Numbered from the stretch's first letter, positions 31,459 through 45,178 are shown. The stretch is DNA of 64,000 nt from Linanthus parryae (GCA_023055425.1 JALGPY010000009.1:33523275-33587274); one strand, 5' to 3'. Made by a program: numbers and translations. The notes: generated by a model from the letters alone, not told the origin.

Positions 31459-33718
31459 TTATCTGTCTAGATAGCAGCTTATAAGCAAAAGCTTACAATA
31501 AGGAAAAACTCCTACTCTAAAGTTTCGACCTACGAGTCCTAAAACTATGGGACGGGACGCTATCGTCGACGTCCTAGATCTGAACATGGCTCTCATTTGA
31601 TCTTCTGCCCAAGAGAGATGCCAGATGAACCTCATGCCCTGACGGCTACGGGCGTGAAGAACAAATGGGAGAACACCTCCTGGGGTAGGAAGCTGATTGT
31701 GCAAAAAGACGAGCGATAGAGTTGACCGGCGACGCAGAGCGCTCTCCAGATGAGAACCTCATCAGATAGCACTGGAAAAGAAAATGGGGTGTAAGTTTCA
31801 GTGTGTTAAAGAAAAAACTCTTTTAAGCATAAAGGAAAGTTGTTTACCTTGGTAAAATCTTCACTATACTTGATTACATGCAAAATTCCACCCCTAACAG
31901 CAGTCATTTTATCCTCAAGAATAGTGGCTGGACACAAGTGATTGTCAGTATCAAGCAAGGAATAAAAACCATATTGGGAATCATCCAAGCTGCAATTAGG
32001 GCGGAATGGAAAAGCAATCCTTTTAATCGCAGGAGCTTTACTGGGACGAGGAGTCGAGAGTGTATCAAATATGGCCTGCTGAGCATTCCAGTAAGCGATT
32101 CAATTCTTGGTAAGGCGACCTACACGACTCTCAGAAGGTTGGGTTGCTCAGAAGGATCGATTTACATTTAGTTACCAGCAGTCGCTTGTAGCAATTCCTT
32201 TTCATTGACTTAGGCCAAATGGAAGGTGCCACTGCATCAAAACCAAACTGAGGAGAGACGTGAGTTGGGTCAACATCGACTGTGATATGCTCATATATGG
32301 GAGTTATCTCATAAACATTCTCGCCAAGGGCAGGAAGAGCACCTCTCAAGCACCAGCAGAAGAATTCGCGGTAGTGATCATGTCCTTCGAGAAGGAGTTC
32401 TTCTGAATATGAACCATTTCTACTAGGGTACAACTTCGGAAAAAAATCGCACATTTTTAATGCGCGTAGTGTAAGGTCTGGCTGTAAACTTTCTCCGATC
32501 ATCGCATATCAAACTCCATGAACACTTGGGAAGATTGGTCCTGTACCATCGAGCAACTTTCCCACTAGGAAGTGCATTCTGTGCACCTGGAACGCTCCAT
32601 TTACTGGGCCTAGAAGGAACATAAGCGTAAGAAGGCCATCTTTCGAAAACCCACATGGTAAGAAATGAAATGTTGACAAAGGTCAACACATCAAGACGCC
32701 CCACGTGACTCCTCAATCGCGACCACCAGCTGGTCCAACCGATGATATAGGGTGCCTAGTACTAGAGGCCCAAGTGCGACTTTCTGGCCGAGGGACAACT
32801 TAGCAGCAAGGGGCAGAACATGATAAAATACCCCATCATGAGGATGACCGTCGATCAAATACCTAGACAACCAGGCACAGAGAAAGCCGCACAAGGTTAG
32901 ATGATATCCCTTTCCCTCTATATAATTCTTCGCTTCTGGATCATTATCCAGTATTTCTTTGGTGATCTTATTATTCGCATAGTCGCGAAAGAAGTATTGC
33001 ACCCACTTTCCCCAAGTGTTCTTCGCAGAGGTCTCAACTAGCTGCCATTCGGGAAGTACTTCCGCAGATGTCCAACGAGTAGAAATTTTCTTCACTTCAG
33101 TCAAACATTCCTCCATCTGCGTATATAGAGTAAGCTCTGTACCAGGTTTCTAAGCGCTTAAGGGATCCACTTCGCCCATAGGAGAAAGTTCATATAGAAT
33201 TTGAACATCTTCCAAAGTGGGGGCGGCCTCAAAGTCAACAAAGTGAAAAGTATGGGTCGCAGGTGAGTGGCGAGAAAGAAGGTTTAGAAGCATGGTCTGA
33301 TCCAGCTTCACGGCATCACCCTTCATAGCCTAACAGCGAAATAAATCCCAACATCGTCTAGTGTGATAGCATGGTGAGTTAGTACATGGTCAATCCACTC
33401 ATCCATCAAATCCATATTTTGTACGAAGGCCGGGGTAGAAATTTCAGTATCGGGGAAGAACCCATTTTCAACTCCTAATCTCACCACATCCTTGGAATCA
33501 ATTAACTCCAACATGGCTGGAGTGGTAAGGGGTCTCAACGTTAGCAAATCTCCAGAGGCGGGAGCCGGTAGATTCTTTACTTTAACCCTAGCATGATAAA
33601 AGTCTTTCCCACCTAGATAGGGGGCTTTCTTCCACAAGGTTTTAGGAAGATCAGGAATTTCTTCGGGTTCTTTACAGAGTTGGAACCTTTTGTCTTGGCC
33701 ATTTCTGCAGAAAAGCAA
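31459..33718 (-). pseudogene. Antisense plant mobile domain (PMD) gene of element D
   Basis: Minus-strand fragments in several frames read as one PMD protein (aminotransferase-like plant mobile domain). In order: SKDVVRLGVENGFFPDTE (about 33480), THTFHFVDFEAAPTLEDVQ (about 33230), GYHLTLCGFLCAWLSRYL (about 32890), VALGPLVLGTLYHRLDQL (about 32750), a W/F-rich part (about 32640), SPQFGFDAVAPSIW (about 32240) and RQGMRFIWHLSWAEDQM (about 31620). PMD genes are known in Ty3/gypsy and Mutator-like transposons and in the host MAIN/MAIL family. Frame breaks occur near 33325, 33140, 32700, 32450 and 31720. Confidence 0.7.
31772..31847 (-). other. Putative intron in the antisense PMD gene
   Basis: On the minus strand TTTACCAAG is followed by GTAAACAAC, and 76 bases later CCCCATTTTCTTTTCCAG precedes the next coding-like stretch. 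GT-AG ends and a pyrimidine tract fit a plant intron. It would be invisible to splicing of the element's own plus-strand RNA and so could survive retrotransposition. Confidence 0.5.
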
Positions 33719-34414
33719 GAAAAAAGGGAGCGAGAAATATATCCACCTTTAGTTCAGATTCAGGAAGCAATTTTGGGTTTGTTTTGAAATCAGAGGAAGA
33801 TGAATAGTTTTGGGTATAGTTCTGGGTCAATTTTGGGTTTAGAATCTCAGAATTTCAGAAGATTATTATTAAAAAATCGTGTCAATCTTTTGGGGTTTAA
33901 GAAGAACCTATTTTGCAGTTTCAAATAATGGAGTATTCCAAATAGTTCTGGGTTTTCAGATTCAAGACAGTTCAAAGGACATGGAATACATTAATGAAAT
34001 TGAGCAAAGCCAACCTTGTTTCGATGAAGCAAGTCGAAGAAGACGGTTGGCAAGAAAGAACTGGTGATTGATTATCTGTATTTGCTCTTGAAGACTCTCG
34101 GGTAAAATTCACTTTAGAGATAGAAGAAATACTCTGCAACAATGGAGGGCATGGAGTATTTAGTCAAAAACACTGAAGAGTCGCGTCCTTTCAGTGGTCG
34201 AATCACAACCGTCACCGCCGAATCGCGCAATCACAGGTCGATGCTGACGTCACGCCTAAAACCCTAATATAACAGACGGCACGACTCTAGGGATCCTAGG
34301 TCATAACGGCACGCACGGGGGCTGATTTTGCGTGTATTTGAATTGGTGCGTGGCAACAACACATGCACTAGTTTTTGCGCATTGAAGCCTATCTGGCTAG
34401 GCGTCTCCACGCGC
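33719..34414. other. Element D region between antisense gene and polypurine tract
   Basis: About 700 bp, probably the upstream region of the antisense gene. Phrases built on ttttgggtt recur at 33770-33845. No plus-strand gene recognised. Confidence 0.5.
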
Positions 34415-34428
34415 AAAAAGGGGGCTAA
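34415..34428 (+). other. Element D 3' polypurine tract
   Basis: AAAAAGGGGGCTAA precedes TGTAGATAGTG, the apparent start of the 3' LTR. Confidence 0.7.
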
Positions 34429-35045
34429 TGTAGATAGTGCTTTCCGAATAAACAGATCAGAGCCACGTGGCGATCATCCAGCACACCTAGCTGTGCTCCA
34501 CACACACTGGATCACCACCCGCGCTGATCCCCGTGGGGGCTGCGATACAGGGCCGTCGCATACCACCACACAGGACTTGTAGGGACTTAGTGGTTTGGAG
34601 GCTAGAGTAAGTCATGTCGCGCGCGAGTGACAACGAAGCCTGCGCACGACCTTTAGTAACTGATTTCAGAGATTTATGGCACGAGCTCCATAAACCCTGT
34701 CAACCTCATAACGGTTCCAGTATACGCGGACAAAGTGTGTAACGGTCCCTATATATGCGGAGGAACATGCCGTTGTGGTTAAGGTAATTAAGCCGCCATT
34801 AATGGGCGCATTAGCCCACTACAATGGTCACATTCTCCACTATATATATGATCGTTAACCCTTCCTTAAAAGGACGAATCACCTGCACTACATGGAAGCT
34901 CTGCAAAAATTATGTCTCTCTCTCTCATACAGGTTCCATTGCCTTACTCTCTCCCTACATACAACTCTACTCTTTCTGTGTTCTTCTTATCCCATGTTCT
35001 TGGTGTACGTTGAATCTTCCTCAAAGGATTCCCCGTACACAAAAG
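34429..35045 (+). repeat. Element D 3' LTR, truncated
   Basis: Starts TGTAGATAGTGC after the polypurine tract. It contains a TATA-like tatatatatg near 34841 and a CT-rich leader after it (tctctctctctcatac, about 34914), and is cut at about 35045 where element E's repeat begins. No second LTR of this element is in the window. Confidence 0.65.
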
Positions 35046-36073
35046 TTAAGAAGCATGTTCATGTTAGGTGATCACGAACCAAGTGTGATATTAGATTCAC
35101 ATTCTATAAAATTTTCATGACAAGATGATAATATTAAGTATGTGGGGTGCTTTTATATGTTACGGTATGATAAGTGTGTTTAATTGATTCATATGATATC
35201 ATGACGTTTCTTTCATGTATGTAGGGTACTATATATGTAAACGAATGTACATGTTATGTGAAGATCGTGGAAACTAAGTATGTTATGTTTCTTGATTATG
35301 CATGATGTTTTAAAAAAACAAAAAAATTATGAAAATTAGAAAGTATAACATGCTTTGAACTATGTTATTGGTTGTTCTAATTGAAGTGTTTATATGTGAC
35401 AAGAGAGAGTTTCATGTCCAAATTAAATTTTTGAGAAGTATGTTTGTTTAGTTATGTCATGAAACGTTATGTTATGTCAGGTTATGTGCTTGAAGTATGT
35501 TTTTATTTTTAACAATTGAGCATATAAATTATGTGATGTATTATGTGTAAGTTATGAATGTCATTTCTGTTTTGTGTCTAATATATATGCATGCTAGTAA
35601 GTGAATTAATTCTATTATGAGCATGTTGAAAGTTCAACTGATGTGCGAATGTCAAGTGTTTAGGCCGCTAATGTGCAAGTTGGACGAGCAGCCATATCAT
35701 CATTACGATGCTATAGGTTGTTCCCACTATGTTCTACGGTCCAACGGGGACTTATAACACAATTACGAGCTTGCTGGAGCGGTGCAAAGTGTGACGACAC
35801 GATGTATTGTTCCCTCTCGTAAGTGTGAAAGACAGGACCTCTGGAACAATTACGAGCTTGCTGGAGCTGTACAAAGTGTGACGACACTGCGTATTGTTCC
35901 CTCTTGTGAGCGTGAAGGGCTTGATGTATTTGCCAACCCGAGTTCAACGGTATGATAACCTATAAGGCTAAGTTGTGCAGTGATTTCATGTTAGTTAGAA
36001 TTTTATTTGAGTTCATTCATGTTAGAAATTCGTTAAGCGGTTCGAGGACGAATTCTTTATAAGGTGGGTAGAA
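35046..36073 (+). repeat. Element E internal fragment upstream of LTR-A
   Basis: Matches 39720-40744 with a 4674-bp offset. It includes an 87-bp tandem pair (starts 35759 and 35846, unit acaattacgagcttgctgga) and ends ttcgaggacgaattctttat, then aaggtgggtagaa, a polypurine-like tract right before LTR-A. That ending is typical of the 3' end of chromovirus-type (Tekay/Del) elements. No coding sequence seen. Confidence 0.75.
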
Positions 36074-39000
36074 TGTAGTAACCCTCATATTTATGTTGCA
36101 CATTTATGTATTAAGTGATATTTGTTCTAAATTTGTGTGTTAAGATTAATATTTTATGAAGTATGCTAGAGTTTAAAGAAAATTTTTTAAGTATGTTATG
36201 TTGTGCCAATTTGTTAATTAGAATTAAATTCATAATTTGAACCAAAACTTTACGTAAATTTGTAATGTTTTCAAAACTTTAAGTTTTTTATCTATCAACC
36301 TCTCTATTATTAGATTTTGCATTATTTACCCAACTAACAAGTACATCATAAATCTCTTTCAACATACAAGTCAAGTTCATTAAAAAATTGTAATATTCCT
36401 ATGCTAGCATGATATGTGAATTTTTTTTATACATCACCAACCCCCACCATCATGGACATGTTTCTCAATATCTTTCATTTGCTTCTTCCTCATCAAGACC
36501 ATTTCTTGAATGCTCTCATCTCTCTCTTTAAGTACTATTCCCGGATTTGGGGTTGACCCTCACAAAGCACCCCCAAAACTTCATTTTCTACAACTCAATT
36601 CATGAGAAACTCAAGTCCAATGTAATACTATGCATTGGGGGAGTCTTTTTCTTCTTCTTCCTCAATAATCCATGCTCATACAAGCTCCAACAACCCAAAA
36701 TCAATGTCTAATCCCTCTTAAGGCTTACAAGTAAGCAATTTTTCTTTTTTATATGGTCAATTTGATGATAGTTCATGCTCTTGGTATGAAAAGTGTTTGA
36801 TTTTTAGTTGCATGTTAGTGATTCATTATTTTAAGACAAATTTTAGAATTGATCATCTCATTCATATGAAAGCATGGTGAATTTATGATTGCATGTTCTT
36901 GATTCGTGATCATCTTTAGGATCTTCATACATGCATTTGCAAAAGTGGGTTTGTTGGGTAAAAGCTCTTTGGTTTATGTAAGAATATGTTATGAGTAGTG
37001 ATATGTATGTGATTTAGAGCATGTTTTGGTGTAATATCATGTTTTGGTAGAGTAATTTCTTCATGCAACAAGTTTTGAAGTATAGAAAATCACAAAACTC
37101 ATTCTTTGAGCCTATTTTCACAAAATTAGGAAAAATAATTTGACTTTTCAGAAAATTATGAAAACTTTACAGTTTGTGTATTTATATGTGATGTTTCTAC
37201 AGTAAAAATTTCAGAATAATTGACCCTAAATTAAATTTTTAATCAACCAAAAACCGGGTCTGTTTTGATACTCTGTTCAACTCTGTACCAGTCCGGTAAA
37301 TCATCAATTTCATGTATTTATACTACTTCAATTCTTAAGAAATTCTAATATGTTGTTCCCAGACATGTTAGCTATCTACTGTAAAAAAATTATAATTATT
37401 GGAATATATATGAATATTTTATGAATTTATTTCTAAGGCTGTTACCAGCCTCTGTTTTCGTACACAAACAGTTCCGAAATATTATGTTTAAAAATATTTA
37501 GAAAACTTCATAATTTTTGATATTATAGCATAATATGGGTAAACTCTTTATCTATGTAAGGTAAAATTTTTGAGTCTCGGATAAATATTTTGAATTAACT
37601 ATGATTTTTTTACTGGCGATAGTTACACTTTGCTTATAAGCATAGTTTAGAAGTTTATCAAATTTATTAGAGCTAGCTTGTGTAAGTTACTTTTTAGTTC
37701 AATATATGTCATATTTCACTTATGTGCTGTATTATACATCTCATTTGCATGAAAGAACGAATATAAGGTCCATGAAGTATGTTAATATATGAAAAGTTAG
37801 TCCATATGCATCTAAGCGATGTAGGCATGCGTTAAGCTTGAATTGAATTGGTGTTAAGTGATTATATGTGTTAATTGTAGTGTTCCGGGTCATCTATGTG
37901 ACGTTGGAGTTGATGCTAATGTGCTCAAAGTTTGGACTAAGAAATATAAAATGAATGGCTTAAGCTCGCAAGTGAGTTACCCTACCTCCCGAAGTTTGTA
38001 CCGAACCTCAACTTTCTTACAAGCTTATGTATGTTCATGTCGTCCATATTATTATGTATGTATGCTTTCTTTAATTAAGTAAAATGTGTATGCCCCATGG
38101 ATGCTAACAAAGAAAATTAACGTTTTATAAGATAAAACACGTTTTCAGAAAGGCCACGGTTACCGTAGTGAAACCCACTGTCGGGTATAGGCAGGCTACG
38201 ACCCTTTTCCGGGACAATATAAGCAGGCAACGCGTCGCCTAACGAGCCGTCGCGATGGACATGTCCCTACGTTATGTTAAGTCACGAAGGTTACACGGGC
38301 CATAAGATAAGAAACTAAGCGATCATGTTCAAGTATGTTAAGGTCTCTACGCGAGACGAATTAAGCAAGGTTCCTGATTGGAACAATACGATCTCACGAC
38401 TCACGTTATGCTTTACGTTATACTTTCTTACAAGTTACGTTTTATGAATGTCACGACCTTTCAGGTTTCACAAATATATATATGTATGACTATGCCTTGT
38501 GTTCATGACGCTCCATCGGAAAGTTAGCCCTTTTTCGTTTTCCAAACCTACGGAGGGGTGTAGATGTAACTCACTGAGCTAATTGAGCTTACTCTTTCAA
38601 TTTACCCTTTTTTCAGGTTTTAATAACATGTAATAAGCAAGAAGTAGCATGGAGTTAAGTTCATATGTGATTACGTTCTTCAGGACGCTTATGTGCTTAG
38701 ATGCCGAGTATATGCTAGCCGACTTGGAGTTATTATGAAATACATGTTGCTTTTTTGTTTTAAGAATGTAATAGTTTGTATATATGTATATAAGACTTTG
38801 TATGAGCCATTGTTTGATACCTAGAAACATTCCTGAGATACGCTCTGTTTCTGTTACGAGTCGAGAGGGCTAAATGTAAATAATTTCCAAGTTATAACTT
38901 TCTTTTCTTTCCAATATTTTCATTTATGTTACAAGTCGATATGTTTTTCATGACGAACCCAAGTAATTCTTTAATTACGCTTCCGCAAAGTTCCAAAAGA

Positions 39001-39139
39001 AAATTTCAATCACTATTTTAATAAATTGATTGTTTAGCCTCTCGACGAGTCAGGGCCTCACTGGCATGTCGCGCCCTCCTCCCGTTAATTCAAAGTTTTT
39101 ATCATCGCTAATCGGGGTCGGCGGGAGGGGGATGTGATA
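36074..39139 (+). repeat. Element E LTR-A (about 3066 bp)
   Basis: Begins TGTAGTAACCCTCATA and ends GGGATGTGATA (CA mutated to TA). It contains the phrase gatgtaactcactgagct near its 3' part, common in Tekay-like LTRs, and is about 95% identical to LTR-B in the parts compared. Preceded by a polypurine tract and followed by a tRNA-iMet primer site. Small open frames inside are not coding. Confidence 0.8.
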
Positions 39140-40744
39140 TTTGTGGTATCAGAGCATTATGTTATAGATATGTAAGATTAGTAAACCTTAAGGACCCATT
39201 ATGTGCTTACTTATCTGAAATTTTATTTGTACGTATGTTATGTGTATGATTATATGCTATGTTAGTATGTCGCTATTAATTATAAGGCTTAAGATAGTAA
39301 GTTAGATCCCATGACGGTATGGATTTTTGTGTGACTTACGTGCCTAAGAACTTCCTTAAATGCTTAAGTTAATTATTTGTAAATTTTTATGCTCGATCAT
39401 GTTTGAATTTAAATGACTTCTTATGATACATTAGTAGGAATTATGTGTGAGCGATTTAAAGTCATATGTCTAGCTTTCATTAGTCATGCATGAGACAAGG
39501 AAAATGACATGTTGCCTTACAAGACCATGATTAAGATTGTAGTATGCGTCATAAGAACAAGATGAAAGTATGAATAAGATAAGAACTCGTGAATCAAGTA
39601 TAGTATCATGTATTTGATTTGTTATGTAATGGTTTAAGTATGCATATTATGTGAATGATACATGACTTGTAAATCTTATGACTTATATTTTAAGAGTATG
39701 ACATGTAAGATATGGAAAATTAAGAAGCATGTTCATGTTATGTGATCATGAACCAAGTGTGATATAGATTTACATTCTATAAAATTTTCATTACAAGATG
39801 ATAATATAAAGTATGTGGGGTGCTTTTATATGTTACGGTATGATAAGTGTGTTTATGTGATTCTTATGCTATCATGACGTTTCTTTCATGTATGTAGGGT
39901 ACTATATATGTAAACGAATGTACATGTTATGTGAAGGTCGTGGAAACTAAAAATGCTATGTTTCTTGAAAATGCATGATGTTTAAACAAACAAAAAAATA
40001 TGAAAATTAGAAAGTATAACATGCTTTGAACTATGTTATTGGTTGTTCTAGTTGAAGTTTTATATGCGACGAGAGAAATTTTCATGTCCAAATTAAATTT
40101 TTGAGAAGTATGTTTGTTAAGTTATGTCATGAAACGTTATGTTATGTCCAGGTTATGTGCTTGAAGTATGTTTTTATTTTTAACAATTGAGCATATAAAT
40201 TATGTGACGTATTATGTGTAAGTTATGCATGTCATGTCTGTTTTGTGTCTCATATATATCCATGTTAGTAAGTGAATTAATTCTAATATGAGCATGTCGA
40301 AAGTTCAACCGATTGCGAATGTCAAGTGTTTGGGCCGCTAATGTGCAAGTTGGACGAGCAGCTATATCATCATTATGATGCTATAAGTTGTTCCCACTAT
40401 ATTCTGCGGTCCAACGGGGACTTCTAACACAATTACGAGCTTGTTGGAGCGGTACAAAGTGTGACGACACGATGTATTGCTCCCTCTCGTAAGTGTGAAA
40501 GACAGGACATTTGGAAAAATTACGAGCTTGCTGGAGCGGTACAAAGTGTGACGACACTGCGTATTGTTCCCTCTTGTGAGCGTGAAGGGCTTAATGTATT
40601 TGCTAACCCGAGTTCAACGGTAAGATAACTTATAAGGCTAAGTTGTGATGTGATTTCATGTTAGTTAGAGTTTTATATGATTTCACTCATGTTAGAAATT
40701 CGTTAAGCGAATTCGAGGACGAATTCTTTATAAGGTGGGTAGAA
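39140..40744 (+). mobile_element. Element E internal region, non-coding (LARD-like)
   Basis: A 1.6-kb AT-rich internal region between two 3-kb LTRs with no gag or pol. Long LTRs with a short non-coding interior fit a large retrotransposon derivative (LARD) that relies on an autonomous partner. It contains the 87-bp tandem pair again (starts 40429 and 40516). Confidence 0.72.
39144..39155 (+). promoter_or_regulatory. Element E primer binding site (initiator tRNA-Met)
   Basis: TGGTATCAGAGC, the classic complement of plant initiator tRNA-Met, lies five bases after LTR-A. Confidence 0.88.
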
Positions 40745-43700
40745 TCTAGTAACCCTCATATTTATGTTGCACTTTTATGTATTAAGTGATATTTGTTCTA
40801 AATTTGTGCGTTAAGATTAATATTTTATGAAGTATGGTAGAGTTTAAAGAAAATATTTTAAGTATGTTATGTTATGCCAATTTGTTAATTAGATTTAATT
40901 CATAATTTGACCCAAAACTTTATGTAAATTTGTAATGTTTTCAAAACTTTAAGTTTTTATGTATCAACCTCTATATTATTAGATTTTGCATTATTTACCC
41001 AACTAACAAGTACATCATAAATCTCTTTCAACATACAAGTCAAGTTCATTAAAAAATTGTAATATTCATATGCTAGCATGATATGTGATTTTTTTTTATA
41101 CATCACCAACCCCCAACATCATGGATATGTTTCTCAATATCTTTCATTTGCTTCTTCCTCATCAAGACCATTTCTTGAATGCTCTCTTCTCTCTCTTCAA
41201 GTACTATTCCTGGATTTGGGGGTTGACCCTCACAAAGCACCCCCAAAACTCCATTTTCTAGAACTCAATTCATGAGAAACTCAAGTCCAATGTAATACTA
41301 TGCATTGGGCTATTCTTTTTCTTCTTCTTCTTCCTCAAGAATCCGTGCTCATACAAGCTCCAACAACCCAAAATCAATGTCTAATCCCTCTTAAGGCTTA
41401 CGAGTAAGCATTTTTCTTCTTTATGTGTTCAATTTGTTGATAGTTCATGCTCTTGGTATGAAAAGTGTTTGACCTTTAGTTGCATGTTAGTGACTCATCA
41501 GTTTAAGACAAATTTTAGAATTGATCATCTCATTCATATTAAAGCATGGTGAATTTATGATTGCATGTTCTTAATTCATGATCATCTTTAGGATCTTCAT
41601 ACATGCATGTGCAAAAGTGGGTTTGTTGGGTAAAAGCTCTTTGGTTCATGAAAAAAAAATTCATGAGTAGTGATATGTATGTGATTTGGTGTAATTTCAT
41701 GTTTTGATAGAGTAATTTCTTCATGCAACAAGTTTTGAAGTATAGAAAATCACAAAACTCATTCTTTGAGCATATTTTCACAAAATTAGGAAAAATAATT
41801 AGACTTTTCAGAAAATTATGAAAACTTTACAGTTTGTGTATTTGTATGTGATGTTTCTACCGTAAAAATTTCAGGACAATTGACCCTAAATTGAATTTTT
41901 AATCCACGAAAAACCGGGTCTATTTTGATACTCTGTTCAACTCTGTACTAGTCCGGTAAATCATCAATTTCATGTACTTATACTAATTAAATTCTTAATG
42001 AATTCTTATATGTTGTTCCAAGACATGTTAGCTATCTACTGTAAAATTTTTATACTTTATGGAATTTATATGAATATTTTATGAATTTATTTCTAAGGCT
42101 GTTACCAGCCTCTGTTTTCGACACAAACAGTTCCGAAATATTATGTTTAAAAATATTTAGAAAACTTCATAATTTTTGATATTACAGTATAATATGGGTA
42201 AACTCTTTATCTATGTAACGTAAATTTTTTGAGTCTCGGATAACTATTTTGAATTAACTATGAATTTTGTACTGGCGATAGTTACACTTTGCTTATAAGC
42301 ATTGTTTAGAAGTTTATCAAATTTATTAGAGCTAGCTTGTGTAAGTTACTTTTTAGTTCAATATATGTCATATTTCGCTTATGTGTTGTATTATACATCT
42401 CATTTGCATGAAAGAACGAATATAAGTTCCATGAAGTATGTTATTATATGAAAAGTTAGTCCATATGCATCTAAGCGATGTAGGCATGCGTTAAGCTTGA
42501 ATTGAATTGGTGCTAAGTGATTATATGTGTTAATTGTAGTGTTCCTTGTCATCTATGTGACGTTGGAGTTGATGCTCATGTGCTCAAAGTTTTCGAAATT
42601 GGACTAAGAAATATAAAATGAATGGCTTATCTCGCAAGGTGAGTTACCCTACCTCCCGAAGTTTGTACCGAACCTCAACTTTCTTACAAGCTTATGTATA
42701 TTCATGTCGTCCATACTATTATGTATGTATGCTTTCTTTACTCAAGTAAAATGTGTATGCCCCCATGGATGCTAACAAAGAAAATTAACGTTTTATAAGA
42801 TAAAACACGTTTTCAGAAAGGCCACGGTTACCGTAGTGAAAACCCCTGTCGGGTTTAGGCAGGCTACGGCCCTTTTGCCGGGGCAATATAAGCAGGCAAC
42901 GCGTCGCCTCAGGAGCCGTCGCGATGGACATGTCCCTACGTTATGTTAAGTCACGAAGGTTACACGGGCCATAAGATAAGAAACTACGCGAGCATGATCA
43001 AGTATGCTAAGGTCTCTACGCGAGACGAATTAAGCAAGGTTCCTAATTGGAACAATACGATCTCATGAATCACGTTATGCTTTACGTTATACTTTCTTAC
43101 AAGTTACGTTTTATGAATGTCACGACCTTTCAAGTTTCACAAGTATATATATGTATGACTATGCCTTATGTTCATGACGCTCCATGGGAAAGTTAGCCCT
43201 TTTCATTTTCCAAACCTACGGAGGGGTGTAGATGTAACTCACTGAGCTAGTTGAGCTCACTCTTTCATTTTACCCTTTTTTCAAGTTTTAATAACATGTA
43301 AGAAGCAAGAAGTATCATGGAGTTAAGTTCATATGTGATTACATGCTTGAGGACGCTTATGTGCTTAGATGCCAAGTATATGCTAGCCGACTTTGAGTTA
43401 TTATGAAATACATGTTGTTTTTTGGTTTTAAGAATGTAATAGTTTGTATATATGTATATAAGACTTTGTATGAGCCATTGTTTGATACCTAGAAACATTC
43501 CTTAGATACGCTCTGTTTCTATTACGATTCGTGAGGGCTAAATGTAACTAATTTCCAAGTTATAACTTTCTTTTCTTTCCAATATTTTCATTTATGTTAC
43601 AAGTCGATATGTTTTTCATGAAGACCCCACGTAATTCTTTAATTACGCTTCCGCGAAGTTCCAAAAGAAAATTTCAATCACGATTTTAATAAATTGATTG

Positions 43701-43807
43701 TTTAGCCTCTCGACGAGTCAGGACCTCACCGGCATGTCGCGCCCTCCTCCCGTTAATGCAAAGTTTTTATCATCGCTAATCGGGGTCGGCGGGAGGGGAA
43801 TGTGACA
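40745..43807 (+). repeat. Element E LTR-B (about 3063 bp)
   Basis: Second LTR, starting TCTAGTAACCC (first G mutated) and ending GGGAATGTGACA. Differences from LTR-A are scattered substitutions and short indels. Confidence 0.8.
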
Positions 43808-45178
43808 GAAAGTGTCTTGAAAAGATTTTACCCTTTTATACAATCTCATGGATGTAGTCATCATTAATTTAGAGGGCGCGAAATTTAAGAGTATCAAACA
43901 GTCCATAATGACTAATCTTAAGACGATAAAGAAATAGATGAATAACACTTCACTGATCCGATCATATCCACAAAAAATATGATTCTTCTACCAATGATGT
44001 TATAAGACTAATCTTTTTGTATTTGGAGATATTATAGTACTTTAATATAAATTTTCACAACTATGCTAAAACAACCTTAGGCAAAAAAAAAAAAAAAAAA
44101 TAAAAAACCTTGCCTTACATTTAGCACATAAGACAATCTCTCGGTACTAAAGTTCTACCATAAGATTCTCCCACTGCTAGAGTGCCTACTCTCATAGCAT
44201 CTCTTGTCATGATGTTTATCTCTACACTACCATATCTTCTACTTGTCCTGAACCTTCATAAGGAATCCAAACATGATTAGTTTATCTCGTATCTACAAAT
44301 CAGAATTGGTTGAACGAGTAACTAAACATGATTTGACAAATAGTGCAGTAGACAAAAGTGAGTTGTTCATACATGGCTTAATTATTAAGTTGTTTCTTCG
44401 TAGTGTCTTTTCTGCAAGCAAATAAAATATATGTCTTTCGACTTTTATTAGCATCACTCTGAGGAATATAAACAACCACCTTAATTGGATCTCTGAATAT
44501 ATTTCTACTTCCTACTACCAGATGTTTAAGAAGTAGAACCAATTTTCATTCACCAATACACTAGTTGTACTCCTGAGGAGCTTTTCACCGACAAATAATT
44601 CAATTAATATTTTTGTCAATGAATTGATCAACCTATCAATGTTGCATTCATTCAAAATTGCTTAAAAGAACTAAGATGTGACTACTTCTATCTTATCGAC
44701 CTAATTTTCACCATCAATCTGAGATCTCTTGATCACATGCTACCCAAAAGACAAATCATCCTTTGAACAAGATCACATACTGGGATCTAACTCATATATG
44801 TGTTCATTAACACCCTTCTTGCCACTTACATTGCAACCTGACTTATGTCCAAACATCTCAACATGTCTGCTCCATATCTTATGCATGTGACAGTTGTTTA
44901 AGCTGATGTTTCCCTACATTTGACATATGCCAAGATGTAACCAGCGACATCTCCTCAACCTTTTCCCACCTTTGACAAGCTCGGGTTTTTACGCCATCAG
45001 CCTCATCACTGGGCTTTCAAGTGCAAAACTTGGTTAACACACACTTGTATTCTTACGCAGCCAATACAACTTTTAAAAATTCTCTTCCAACTATTATAAT
45101 TCTAGTTAATTTATAATATTCGAGAAACACATCATGGGTTCAAAATCTATCATCTTTAATTATCTGACAAACACGATA
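43808..45178. other. Unassigned AT-rich sequence left of the CACTA element
   Basis: About 1.4 kb with an A tract at 44083-44100 and no credible ORF. With 49092-50288 it forms the sequence into which the CACTA element inserted. It may be decayed retrotransposon interior; I cannot prove it. Confidence 0.4.

Larger units (their letters stand above)
27087..35045 (+). mobile_element. Element D: decayed Tat-like Ty3/gypsy element
   Basis: Its 5' part is missing or displaced by element A. What remains is reverse transcriptase, RNase H, a second RNase H, integrase, a dyad array, an antisense gene, a polypurine tract and a 5' part of the 3' LTR. The second RNase H (HFDGSS) and an antisense gene before the 3' LTR are hallmarks of Tat-lineage elements. 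Many frameshifts and stops show it is old. Confidence 0.8.

Noticed and set aside
32131..33116. Separate minus-strand host genes
   Set aside because: The fragments join into one PMD-type protein lying between Tat pol and its 3' polypurine tract, so they belong to element D.
38157..38260. GC-richer patch with cggg phrases as a possible tRNA or ncRNA gene
   Set aside because: Repeated in LTR-B at the same offset; no cloverleaf could be drawn.
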